A stretch of DNA of 64,000 nt from Nicoliella spurrieriana (GCF_023380205.1 NZ_CP093361.1:434001-498000); one strand, 5' to 3'; positions 35,416-44,051 are shown, counted from the stretch's first letter. A program made the numbers and translations. The notes: generated by a model not told the origin, from the letters alone.

Positions 35416-37152
35416 ATGGATTTTAGAGAAAAGGTGAATCCAACGGTGCAAAGTATTGCCGATTTATTTCGCGATAACCGTTACCGGATTCCCAGTTACC
35501 AACGTGGTTATTCGTGGGGGATTGATCAAATCACTGATTTATGGGACGACTTAATTGAAGTCGCCAACGGCGAACGTGATTCCCATTTCTTTGGCCAGTT
35601 GGTTACTTTTTTTGCGCACGATAATCGCCAAGAAATTATTGATGGTCAACAACGGGTCACCACCAGCCAAATTTTATTGGCGGTAATTAAAAATATTTCG
35701 AATGAAACGAAGAATGAAGCAAAACGTGGCCTTAATAGTGATAATGATGACACTTCTGATGGGTTTGCCGAAAGTCGCCAAATTTTTCAGCAGAGTGATA
35801 ATGCATTGGACAATGGGGACCGACTCATCACTAGTAAATCAAGTGATGAAGATGATGTGCAAGCAGCACTTGTAAATTTGATTAAAAACGGCCGCCAGCT
35901 TGACGACAAGAAGACTGATAATGAAGCAATCAATAACATGTGGAAGGCTTATGATTACTTTGCACGGCAGCTTAATGCGGAAATCAAGACCTTACGGATT
36001 AACGACCGGGTGAATCGGCTGAAGAAAATTTTTGATGCATTTTTCAATCGTTTCTATATTGTTAAGGTCATCGCACCAAACCGGCAGGATGCGTTTACCA
36101 TTTTTGAAACCTTAAATAGCCGGGGCGCTGATTTAACCGCTTCCGACATTATTAAAAGCCACATTCTCTCCTTGTTTAGTACCAATCCAGAGAAAACGGA
36201 CTTCGCTAGTCACAAGTGGAACCAGATTGCCAGAACGCTAGGGAGTCAAAGTAAGTTAATTAATAAGTTTATTCGTTCATATTGGATGGCTAAAAATGGT
36301 CACATTACTGAAAATAAGTTATACCGCGTAATCAGTAAAAATTTAAATACCGAGCCTGAGGCAACGGCATTTCTTAATGAATCAACTAACTTGGTGTCCT
36401 TATACGCCGCCTTAATTGACAATCATGAGTACTTTTTAGATGAACGGATTAACCGGATTCTAGACATCCTTAGTAAAACCCACTTTACGTTGTACTACCC
36501 AATCGTGTTAGCGCTAGAACACGCTAAGTTATCCAATGATACAGTATTGCGGGTGCTCAATAAGGTGCTTTCGGTATTTACTAGGTACCGCTTGATCTGT
36601 GATAAAACCACGAATACCTTAGAAAATGCATTCTCAAACGTTGCCATCAAGATTTGGCATGGGGACTTACAAAGTGCTGAGGACATCGTGGCCGAATTAA
36701 ACCAATATAACGTTAGTGATGCTGAAGTGGCATCTGCATTTTCAACGCTTCAAAAGGATGGTGGTTTAAAGGGGCCCAAACGATGGGTCTTGAATTATTT
36801 GCTAGCTAGCATCTATTTTGAAAGCTTTAATCTCTTTGAAAATGCTGACGAAATGTATCGAACTGTCTTTACGAACGGGATTTATTCACCACTTAGGATT
36901 AATGATGAAATTGAATATCCAGAGCTTAGAAATGCAATCGGCAACTGGACAATAATTGAAAAAAATTTAATCCCCGGTAAAAAAGCAGCCACTAATTTAA
37001 ATGCAATTGTTAAGGTGTTAGCAAAGTCGAAGTTATCAATTAATGGGCAAATTGCGGACCACATTATTGATAATAAAAAACGCTGGAAACAAACTGATAT
37101 TTTGGAACGGCAAAGACAATTAGGGACCGATGTTCCAATCATTTGGCACTAG
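35416..37152 (+). CDS. DUF262 protein (GmrS-like, NTPase/nuclease-associated)
   Basis: A 578-residue protein. The DUF262 fold is marked by IPSYQRGYSW (residues 25-34) and IIDGQQRVTT (75-83), with a later FETLNSRGADLTASDIIKSH block (~230-250), a strong GmrSD-type pattern. DUF262 is a ParB/Srx-like domain that in GmrSD, SspE and BrxU couples NTP hydrolysis to DNA cleavage. The C-terminal half is helical with no HNH motif visible. The ribosome binding site is weak (GGGGTG). The next gene, 12 nt downstream, is also a DUF262 protein. Confidence 0.85.
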   Translation: MDFREKVNPTVQSIADLFRDNRYRIPSYQRGYSWGIDQITDLWDDLIEVANGERDSHFFGQLVTFFAHDNRQEIIDGQQRVTTSQILLAVIKNISNETKNEAKRGLNSDNDDTSDGFAESRQIFQQSDNALDNGDRLITSKSSDEDDVQAALVNLIKNGRQLDDKKTDNEAINNMWKAYDYFARQLNAEIKTLRINDRVNRLKKIFDAFFNRFYIVKVIAPNRQDAFTIFETLNSRGADLTASDIIKSHILSLFSTNPEKTDFASHKWNQIARTLGSQSKLINKFIRSYWMAKNGHITENKLYRVISKNLNTEPEATAFLNESTNLVSLYAALIDNHEYFLDERINRILDILSKTHFTLYYPIVLALEHAKLSNDTVLRVLNKVLSVFTRYRLICDKTTNTLENAFSNVAIKIWHGDLQSAEDIVAELNQYNVSDAEVASAFSTLQKDGGLKGPKRWVLNYLLASIYFESFNLFENADEMYRTVFTNGIYSPLRINDEIEYPELRNAIGNWTIIEKNLIPGKKAATNLNAIVKVLAKSKLSINGQIADHIIDNKKRWKQTDILERQRQLGTDVPIIWH

Positions 37153-37164
37153 GGGGGCTTTAAA

Positions 37165-39000
37165 TTGAGTAATTATGACTATAAGAAGTTATCCTACTAT
37201 AAGGACTTAAGTGACATTAAGGTGCCTAAATTCCAACGGTCTTTGGTATGGACTAAAAGCAAAAAAATGGACCTGCTTAGGACCCTGCATAAGGATTTTC
37301 CGTTCGGAGCATTGTTGATTACCCCTGATCATAGTGGGGATGCAAAGTATAGTTTATTGGATGGGCAACAACGCCTATCAACGATTCGGGCATACGATGA
37401 GCACCGGGTGGCCTATTGGAAACAACTCGATGCAGATCGCTATAATGATTATTTTAAGGAGTTTAATCTAAAATTAACTCAGAACCATCTGCAGCCAATT
37501 ACTGAAGCAACCTTTAATCAAATCCTATCCGGTAGTGATCAGTTTAACCAGTGGCGTGAAGCCATGATTGCTGAAGTTAATGATGACGACCGGTTGAAAC
37601 TACAGGTATATGAAGCATTTGATCGGTCGCTCTCCCCATTTATTGAACGGGTAATGGCCGCCATTCATGATTATATTGACCTAGACCACCTCGAAATTCC
37701 GGTCCTTGAATTTACCGGCAACGAAGTCGATTTGCCGGAAGTTTATGAAAACCTCAATAAGGGTGGGGTGCCGTTAAATAAGTATGAGATTCTAAGTGCA
37801 TCGTGGTTTGATGAAAAGATTAAAATGCCAGCTGGCAGTCGATTAGGAAATGAAATTTTAGACCGGGTCAAAAAATATTACGAACGCCTAATTCAAGATG
37901 GAGTCTTTGCCATTTCTGATTTCTCTGAGGATGACATTACGAACAGTCGCGAAATTAATCTAGCTGAATTTGCAAAGGCGCTTGGTAAGTTGGTGGTGGA
38001 TAATCTCTTTGCAGTGGTTAAAGATAGTCCGAACATGGTCAATGAGATTGGCTTTGGTTTAATGGGAATCATCACCGACGTTGATAATAAAAAAATTGCC
38101 ATTATCCATAATCAAAAGGACTTAATTCAAGACCAATTGGAATCAATCTTGAATCAAGCAGACCGCCTGTCGAAAGCAATCAATAGTAAATTTACCCGGA
38201 TTTTGCGAAAAAACATCTTCTTTGCGAGTCACCAGGGTGGCAACCGCGATGAATTTTCCTATGGACTATCATCAACTTTCAAAATTTTGTCATACTTTGC
38301 TAGTATGTGGGATTTAGACGACCATGACTTGAAAACGGCATTGGATAATATTCCAGCCTATTACGTTTATGATGGCATCACTAAGGCTTGGAATGCGCAT
38401 GGTGATACGCGGTTATTTGATTATTACAGTAGCCATCGGACCCGTGACTACCTAACTAGGTTGGATCCCATGACCTTCAAACGGGCATTTAATAACTGGA
38501 ATCAGGATAATCCCAACATTCATAAGCAGTTTAATCAAGAAGTTCGCGCGTTGATTACGATTCATTCGAATCTAACGTATCTTTCGAATAGCCTTTCAGC
38601 ATCCGAAGATTATGAATTTGAACACGTGATTCCACGGGCGCGAATCTTTAAATATGATCCGGCCCCAAGTGCGGTCCACGTTAGTGCACTGGGGAATGGA
38701 ATGTTTTTGCCAAAATCATTGAATAATAGTAAGAGTAGTAAGACCCTGTATGAATATGATAGTAATAATGACGGGGTCGATTATCAGAGCTTGCGGGATG
38801 ATTCGGATTACTTTACCGCAGCCCAGTTCGATCAAATTTTCATGGCGTTAAAGCAAAGTCGCTTTGATGACGTTAATGCCTTCATTGATAAACGGGCTGG
38901 TCAAATGGCGGATCAAATCATTAGTGGATTGGACCCCAATACCGAGGTGTTTCACCAAATTAAACCGACCCGGAATCGGGGCCGGCTCTTCCGAAACTAA
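37165..39000 (+). CDS. DUF262 protein with C-terminal HNH-like (DUF1524-type) domain
   Basis: A 611-residue protein starting at TTG after GGGGGGC. The N-terminal DUF262 domain has VPKFQRSLVW (20-29), LLDGQQRLST (65-74) and ENLNKGGVPLNKYEI (~195-210). The C-terminus has YEFEHVIPRARI (His ~486), then LGNGMFLPKSLNNSKSSKTL, the HxxP...N...N...K pattern of DUF1524/HNH nucleases. The nuclease active site therefore sits in this protein, while the upstream gene has only DUF262. Together they resemble a type IV restriction or other anti-phage module. Confidence 0.85.
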   Translation: MSNYDYKKLSYYKDLSDIKVPKFQRSLVWTKSKKMDLLRTLHKDFPFGALLITPDHSGDAKYSLLDGQQRLSTIRAYDEHRVAYWKQLDADRYNDYFKEFNLKLTQNHLQPITEATFNQILSGSDQFNQWREAMIAEVNDDDRLKLQVYEAFDRSLSPFIERVMAAIHDYIDLDHLEIPVLEFTGNEVDLPEVYENLNKGGVPLNKYEILSASWFDEKIKMPAGSRLGNEILDRVKKYYERLIQDGVFAISDFSEDDITNSREINLAEFAKALGKLVVDNLFAVVKDSPNMVNEIGFGLMGIITDVDNKKIAIIHNQKDLIQDQLESILNQADRLSKAINSKFTRILRKNIFFASHQGGNRDEFSYGLSSTFKILSYFASMWDLDDHDLKTALDNIPAYYVYDGITKAWNAHGDTRLFDYYSSHRTRDYLTRLDPMTFKRAFNNWNQDNPNIHKQFNQEVRALITIHSNLTYLSNSLSASEDYEFEHVIPRARIFKYDPAPSAVHVSALGNGMFLPKSLNNSKSSKTLYEYDSNNDGVDYQSLRDDSDYFTAAQFDQIFMALKQSRFDDVNAFIDKRAGQMADQIISGLDPNTEVFHQIKPTRNRGRLFRN

Positions 39001-39160
39001 ATTGGCAGGCAAAATGGCTGGAGACGTTAACTGATCCGTGTATAATGGAAATTAGTCGCGCTTCTTTGGATTAATGAAGGGGATTGATTATCAATGGTTA
39101 AATTACCGGTTCATTTATTTGCCCGCTGTTACCGTGACCAATTTGGAATGGGGTGGTTCA

Positions 39161-39547
39161 ATGATTAAGTACTTGATCCTACGGTTTGGCCGTCCTTCCA
39201 TCATGTTATTTGCATTAATGTCTGGAGTCATTTATTACTTATTGGTCAGGCTACCGTATCCAGCGGATGCTGATTTAACCCCGCTGCCGTTGATTTTAAA
39301 GGGGGGCTTGATTTTTTACCCCATTTGTGAGGTTGATTTCAAGCGGACGCCATTTTGTGATTTTGATGCCGTCTGGTCTGAATTTGAATCCGCAATTATT
39401 GAGCCTGAAAAACATGCCCGTTATATCGCTTGGTACTTACGGTTGCTCTTTTCAGTTCCCGTGTTTACGGCAGCTTTCATGTGGGGGCCACTATTGATAA
39501 TCGTTGAAATCCGTGATTACTTAAAACATAAGCATCAGATTAATTGA
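39161..39547 (+). CDS. Small two-helix membrane protein
   Basis: A 128-residue protein from ATG at 39161 (GGGGTGG ribosome binding site). A longer frame from 39074 has no ribosome binding site. Membrane helices lie near residues ~12-30 and ~95-120, with a ~60-residue Asp/Glu-containing loop. A possible -10 (TATAAT near 39040) lies upstream, so it may have its own promoter. I do not recognise the family. It precedes the Panacea-like gene by 60 nt. Confidence 0.7.
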   Translation: MIKYLILRFGRPSIMLFALMSGVIYYLLVRLPYPADADLTPLPLILKGGLIFYPICEVDFKRTPFCDFDAVWSEFESAIIEPEKHARYIAWYLRLLFSVPVFTAAFMWGPLLIIVEIRDYLKHKHQIN

Positions 39548-39607
39548 CAGGAATGATTAACATCAGACTTGTCTTTTTTATTCGATTAGATTGGAGGTGG
39601 GGATCAC

Positions 39608-40312
39608 TTGAAAAACGCCAAATTTGAACTTTTGATTTTGATGGATGATCAGGGCTGCATCGCACTACCGGTAGAATTGATTTCTGGTAGCGATGGGGTC
39701 CAAATACAGCCGTTTGTGATTGCTGCGTACGCGTTGATTGCTAAAAATGGGGTGATTAGAATCCCACTAGAAGAAATTGGTGAAATTAAGACTGCTGATT
39801 TAAATGAATCGGCATTTATTCGCCAAGAGTTAGATGGTTATCGGCCGTTTTTTGCAAGTACTTCCGTGGAAGTAGCTGAGTTCTTGCTCACGAAGGACAG
39901 CATTGACCATCGCAAACTGAATTACCTGATCTATTTAGCATTCGTTGAATACCTAATGGCTGAAAATAGCAGTAGCGACCGCATCCAAAAGCAGTTATTT
40001 AGCCGACAGATTAAGGTTCATTCAGCGGGATTGGACTGCTTAAGGATGCTACGCGTGCCCTTGGATTCCGCTGGGCGCTATCGCCAATTGCGTCCTGAGC
40101 AAATTAACGATCAAATCGATCCAACAGTCGTTACCATTTTGAACCGGGTGTGGCAGCGATACCATAATTACAGTGCTGAGCAACTGGCTAAGCTGATTAG
40201 TCAAACCAGTGCAATGCAATTAGCCTGGTCTAATTTAAAGCAATCGGATGTGGACTCGATGGATCCGGCTGCCATTTATCAGTGTTATCAAGATGATAAT
40301 GGGAAGGATTAA
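39608..40312 (+). CDS. Panacea-like (DUF4065/SocA-type) protein
   Basis: A 234-residue protein starting at TTG after GGAGGTGGGG. Residues ~100-220 resemble the Panacea/DUF4065 helical domain: KLNYLIYLAFVEYLM, a short helix, and the closing ILNRVWQRYHNYSAEQLAKLISQTSAMQLAW, like the LVDxVWxKYGxLSAxxLSxLTHxxxPW ending of that family. Panacea domains serve as antitoxins and ClpXP adaptors. The N-terminal ~90 residues look like a beta-rich extra domain. The match is remote and made by eye. Confidence 0.5.
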   Translation: MKNAKFELLILMDDQGCIALPVELISGSDGVQIQPFVIAAYALIAKNGVIRIPLEEIGEIKTADLNESAFIRQELDGYRPFFASTSVEVAEFLLTKDSIDHRKLNYLIYLAFVEYLMAENSSSDRIQKQLFSRQIKVHSAGLDCLRMLRVPLDSAGRYRQLRPEQINDQIDPTVVTILNRVWQRYHNYSAEQLAKLISQTSAMQLAWSNLKQSDVDSMDPAAIYQCYQDDNGKD

Positions 40313-40368
40313 TTTACTACCACCTAGTTAGTGGCTATAATAATACTAGTTAATAGGGGGGACTTTTA

Positions 40369-40599
40369 ATGCTATATGCAATCTTAATTGTGATCGTGTT
40401 CTTTGGCCTTTACATGTGGTTAGCCAGTAGACGTCAACATAAGCAGGCGCAAAACGTTAACCATCAAGCCAGTGTAGTTAATGATAGTGATGATCAAGAC
40501 GTTCAATTAAAGCACTTAAAAGCATTACTTGATTCGGGTGCGATTGATAAGGAAGATTATCAACAGGCAAAGCAACGGATTTTAAAAAATAAAATTTAA
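40369..40599 (+). CDS. Single-pass SHOCT-domain protein
   Basis: A 76-residue protein with an N-terminal membrane helix (~2-20), a polar linker, and a C-terminal SHOCT motif (LKHLKALLDSGAIDKEDYQQAKQRIL). Such small proteins are common, have GGGGGG-type ribosome binding sites and are of unknown role. It follows the Panacea-like gene by 56 nt with its own promoter-like TATAAT near 40336. Confidence 0.8.
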   Translation: MLYAILIVIVFFGLYMWLASRRQHKQAQNVNHQASVVNDSDDQDVQLKHLKALLDSGAIDKEDYQQAKQRILKNKI

Positions 40600-40607
40600 T
40601 TAATTTA

Positions 40608-40641
40608 AAAAATGGACTCAATGATCGAATTGAGTCCATTT
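40608..40641. terminator. Bidirectional terminator
   Basis: AAATGGACTCAA and TTGAGTCCATTT are perfect arms around an 8-nt loop, between convergent genes. Confidence 0.88.
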
Positions 40642-40646
40642 GTGGT

Positions 40647-41927
40647 TTACATATGATGGTCCTTGAAGTACCTTAGGAAAAATGGGGTTAAAAGTAGGAT
40701 GTAAATACTCATTAGCACCCCGTTGATGATTAGAATCAATCCGCCCGGCCGGATAAAACCAAAGAGAATGGAGTACGTTAGGACCCCCAATGGCATGATC
40801 GACATACTGAGGCTTTGGTCTAATGACATGACCCGGCCTAACATATCATTGGCCACCGTTTTTTGAATCAGGACCTGGAGCGTGATGTTGATTAACGAGG
40901 TGGCGATGCCAAATAGCACTGATAGGGTCCCACCAATGATACTAACGGTTACCTGACTGGGGTGGATAATGAAGGTTAGGCCGATCAGAGCGATAAAAAC
41001 GTTCATTAAAATAAATGGCACCATGAACTTATAACGGTATCGGACCTTACTTAGCATGATTGTAAACAAACTACCGATTAAAATTCCGATTGAAGATGCT
41101 GCGTTTAATATTCCGAGGGGCCCGTTGCCCAGGTGTAATTCAGTCTTAATGATGTATGGGTATCCGACCGTTAGGGATGAGTAAACAAAGTTCACTACCA
41201 ACCCGGCAACAATGGTGTATTTAAAAATTTTTTCCTGATTAATGTAGCTGAGGACGGCTTTGAATTTGGCGAACTGGGTTCCCTCGGAGGTAGTGGGACG
41301 TTCTTCGACTACCTTTACATAATGAAATTTCATGGATAGTAAAATCAATAGCGCAACCAGATTAGCAATGAGTTCCATGATGATGAAGAAATCAAACCCT
41401 AAGAAGCTATAGATCCCCACCGCAAACAACGGCGCTAAAATAGTTGATAGGGCGCTAGCGCTTTGTGAAATCGAACTTAGCTTTTGGATGAAGTCATCAT
41501 TGACTAGTTCATGAACGGAGGCACTATAAGCGGTTAAACTAAGGTTCGCTGAAATTGACGTGCCAGTCAGGAGCAGTGCTACCGGGATAAACAGGGCCAT
41601 TCCTGAAAACAGGCCCATCGTTGCATAGAAAATGGCAATGATAATGATGCGCAGCGTACTACTGATGACTAGTAAGTGTTTATGGCGATATGTATCGACC
41701 CAATTACCAATGGGGACCATGAATGCAATGGATACGATGGGTGCGATAATCGAGGTCATTCCAAAGCTGATTGGCAGCTTGGTCTGATCAAGGAGCATTA
41801 ATCCCAGGGCCATTGAAAACATATTGCCAGTGAAGGCACTGATGAAATTGGAAATGGCATCCTTGATAATTTGAATTTTGGAATCGTGGTTACTAATGGT
41901 TGGTAACGTTGCTGGGGATGAATTCAT
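40647..41927 (-). CDS. MFS transporter (12-TM)
   Basis: A 426-residue membrane protein with about 12 helices, of the MFS group related to macrolide-efflux (Mef-like) exporters. The motif between TM2 and TM3 is VPIGNWVDTYRHKHLLV, and a second-half motif is ASSIGILIGSLF. The substrate is unknown. It has no adjacent regulator. Confidence 0.87.
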   Translation of the reverse strand: MNSSPATLPTISNHDSKIQIIKDAISNFISAFTGNMFSMALGLMLLDQTKLPISFGMTSIIAPIVSIAFMVPIGNWVDTYRHKHLLVISSTLRIIIIAIFYATMGLFSGMALFIPVALLLTGTSISANLSLTAYSASVHELVNDDFIQKLSSISQSASALSTILAPLFAVGIYSFLGFDFFIIMELIANLVALLILLSMKFHYVKVVEERPTTSEGTQFAKFKAVLSYINQEKIFKYTIVAGLVVNFVYSSLTVGYPYIIKTELHLGNGPLGILNAASSIGILIGSLFTIMLSKVRYRYKFMVPFILMNVFIALIGLTFIIHPSQVTVSIIGGTLSVLFGIATSLINITLQVLIQKTVANDMLGRVMSLDQSLSMSIMPLGVLTYSILFGFIRPGGLILIINGVLMSIYILLLTPFFLRYFKDHHM

Positions 41928-42147
41928 TGAATCACCGGTCCTTTAGTTTGATTTATCCTTAATCATATCATCTTGGGGTGATTTGATGGCATGATATGGT
42001 ATGTATTTTTATATACGGAATCCGTTTGAAATGGAAATTTTAGGGGTTATTGAATGTTACAGTTAATACATAACTTTTACATTCTATTTACCCTAAATTT
42101 AAATTAATTGGCTATAATGGAGCTATCATAACTTAGGAGTGAACTAA

Positions 42148-43047
42148 ATGAATCAATCAATGAAGAAATTTGTGTTTGGATCGGTAACGACGTTAACATT
42201 ATTTACTAGCATTGCACCAGCGGTTACTAACGTGGTCACCACCACTGCGAACGCCAGTTCAGTTACTAACTTAAAAAAGCAAGCTGGCAAGCAGATTAAG
42301 CTTACTGGAGCTGTAAACGTTCGTGATTTAGGTGGCTATACTAATCGTAAGGGGCAAACGATTAAGGCGAAGCGGTTAATTCGCAGTGCCCAGTTGAACA
42401 AATTGACTAAGAGTGATATCAAGAAACTAACTGAACAATATCATGTAGCCGTTGACGTTGATTTTAGAACTCCTAAGGAAGTCGCTAAGGCTAATGACCC
42501 GAAGATTAAGGGGGTTAAGTATGTGAAGGCACCGGTGGTTTCCGATAAGGAAAACGAAGCAGATATTAAGGTATTTAATAAAGATGGTGAAAAGGGGATG
42601 ATTCTCTATTACACCTACTTTATTAATAAGACCGGCCGGAAGGAATATCGTAAATTATTCAACGAGCTATTAAAGGTGCCGGATAACAAGGCCGTCCTAT
42701 ATCACTGTAGCTATGGTAAGGATCGGACTGGATTTGCGACCGCGTTGATTCTGACCGCACTAGGGTTTGATAAGCAGACCATCTATAAGGACTACCTGCT
42801 TTCCAACAAGTACCGGAGCGCCGCAACGAAAGCAGACTTGGCAGCAATGAAGAAGAACGGGGCTTCTAAGAAGGAATTGAAGAACGAATATTACAATGAT
42901 ATCGTTGAAAAGCAATACTTAGATAAAGCATATTCACTAGCTGAAAAGAAATACGGTTCAATGATGGGTTACCTTAAGCAGGGGCTTGGGTTAACTAACA
43001 CTGACATTCAAAAATTACAGAGTAAGTACTTAACTAAGGCTAAATAA
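42148..43047 (+). CDS. Secreted tyrosine-protein phosphatase
   Basis: A 299-residue protein with an N-terminal signal peptide (hydrophobic ~10-30, ending near ANASS). It belongs to the PtpB/DSP group: LTGAVNVRDLGGY and LIRSAQL near the start, acid region VDVDFRTPKEV, and active-site loop HCSYGKDRTG with nucleophile C187 and R193. It acts outside the cell, where phosphotyrosine or phosphoinositide-like substrates would be host- or surface-derived. AGGAGTG ribosome binding site. Confidence 0.9.
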   Translation: MNQSMKKFVFGSVTTLTLFTSIAPAVTNVVTTTANASSVTNLKKQAGKQIKLTGAVNVRDLGGYTNRKGQTIKAKRLIRSAQLNKLTKSDIKKLTEQYHVAVDVDFRTPKEVAKANDPKIKGVKYVKAPVVSDKENEADIKVFNKDGEKGMILYYTYFINKTGRKEYRKLFNELLKVPDNKAVLYHCSYGKDRTGFATALILTALGFDKQTIYKDYLLSNKYRSAATKADLAAMKKNGASKKELKNEYYNDIVEKQYLDKAYSLAEKKYGSMMGYLKQGLGLTNTDIQKLQSKYLTKAK

Positions 43048-43125
43048 GCAAACTTCAGCTAAAAAATGGAGTTAATTACTAAATCATAATTTAGGGGTAC
43101 CATTATTAAGTCAATGCTTGAATAG

Positions 43126-43154
43126 TTGACATCACGAATAGATAAATATATTAT
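43126..43154 (+). promoter_or_regulatory. Antisense-RNA promoter, toxin copy A
   Basis: TTGACA, 17-nt spacer, TATTAT. It reads against toxin copy A. The same promoter appears at copy B. Confidence 0.8.
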
Positions 43155-43160
43155 GAATAT

Positions 43161-43300
43161 ATAGAAAAAGCGTCCTGATGTAGTGGTCAGGACGCCCTGA
43201 TCAACAAGCTACTTCAAAGGCAGTGGCTCATTTAATTAAAACGACTATAACAAATTAGCCGCCCGTTTAACTTTGCCGAAAGTCTGGGGCGGCTTTTTTG
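43161..43300 (+). ncRNA. Antisense antitoxin RNA, copy A (predicted)
   Basis: It starts about 7 nt after the TATTAT box and ends at a CTTTTTT tract (43293-43299) that follows the GCCGCCC...GGGGCGGC stem. About 140 nt, complementary to the 3' part of the toxin mRNA, as in txpA/RatA and bsrG/SR4 systems. Confidence 0.65.
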
Positions 43301-43387
43301 TTACTTTCTTTTGTTGATGTAGTCTAGCAATGCGATTAAAAACATGCCAAACGTCAACATTAGGATTAGTGCTTGATACACACTCAT
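43301..43387 (-). CDS. Type I toxin (holin-like, TxpA/BsrG-type), copy A
   Basis: A 28-residue peptide, MSVYQALILMLTFGMF plus LIALLDYINKRK, with one membrane helix and a basic end. The start MSVYQALxLM matches the TxpA/BsrG/putative holin-like toxin family, whose members depolarise or thin the membrane. The mRNA promoter is an extended -10 (TG-A-TATAAT, 43498-43490). The longer ORF from ~43442 uses a different frame and is not the toxin. Upstream, GTGATG/CATCAC around the strong GGAGGTG could hide the ribosome binding site. Confidence 0.8.
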   Translation of the reverse strand: MSVYQALILMLTFGMFLIALLDYINKRK

Positions 43388-43548
43388 CGTAACTAGCCCG
43401 TTGCCTTCCATTAGATTTGTGATGCATAGCCATCACCTCCAATCAAAGTGGCGAGCCACCGCCCTCAAAACTTCTTGTCAATCTGGTTTATTATATCATA
43501 GGTTAGAAAATTAAAATAAAGATAAAATATTATATTTAGCCATCATTA

Positions 43549-43577
43549 TTGACATATAATATCCGCATCGATATTAT
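43549..43577 (+). promoter_or_regulatory. Antisense-RNA promoter, toxin copy B
   Basis: TTGACA, 17-nt spacer, TATTAT, identical in boxes and spacing to the copy A promoter. Confidence 0.82.
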
Positions 43578-43583
43578 AGAGGT

Positions 43584-43725
43584 ATAGAAAAATAGCCCTG
43601 ATTACGCTCAGGACTCTTTGATCAACAAGCTGCTTCAAAGGCAGTGGCTCATTTAATTAAAACAACTATAACAAATTAGTCGCCCTCATCAAACTTTACC
43701 AGAAGTATATGGGGCGGCTTTTTTG
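43584..43725 (+). ncRNA. Antisense antitoxin RNA, copy B (predicted)
   Basis: About 140 nt from the TATTAT box to the CTTTTTTG tract. It overlaps the 3' end of toxin B and its mRNA terminator region. Confidence 0.65.
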
Positions 43726-43811
43726 TTACTTCTTTTGTTGATGTAGTCCAGCAATGCGATTAAAAACATGCCAAACGTCAACATTAGGATCAGTGCTTGA
43801 TACACACTCAT
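43689..43811 (-). CDS. Type I toxin copy B, C-terminally extended
   Basis: Residues 1-27 are identical to copy A. Copy B lacks one T in the run after the Lys/Arg codons, so the frame misses the stop and continues to 40 residues (ending KKAAPYTSGKV) through the antisense terminator stem. The mRNA promoter is an extended -10 (TG-T-TATAAT, 43922-43914). The ribosome binding region is as in copy A. Confidence 0.75.
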   Translation of the reverse strand: MSVYQALILMLTFGMFLIALLDYINKRSNKKAAPYTSGKV

Positions 43812-43993
43812 CGTAACTAGCCCGTTGCCTTCCATTAGATTTGTGATGCATAACCATCACCTCCAATTAAAGTTGCGAGCCACCGCCCTCAAAACTGCTT
43901 GTCAATCTGAACCATTATAACATAATAATAGTGCTGATAAGCAGTGTTATATTAACGATGTGATTCAAAAAAACACTGAGTAAATCCTTAATT

Positions 43994-44051
43994 AAAACTA
44001 AATCAGCAAACCAGACCTAAAGTAACTAGGGTGGGTTGCTGATTTAGTTTT
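43994..44051 (-). terminator. Terminator of the arg operon
   Basis: AAAACTAAATCAGCAA and TTGCTGATTTAGTTTT are perfect 16-bp arms, 40 nt downstream of argD. Confidence 0.9.

Noticed and set aside
35416-40599. The accessory island as part of a prophage or integrative element
   Set aside because: No integrase, att repeats, phage structural genes or relaxase are visible at either side.
43245-43442. 65-codon ORF with a good ribosome binding site, and its equivalents at 59007 and 59469
   Set aside because: It overlaps the toxin in another frame, is not hydrophobic, diverges between copies beyond its first ~15 residues and runs through the antisense terminator. I treat it as at most a short leader frame.
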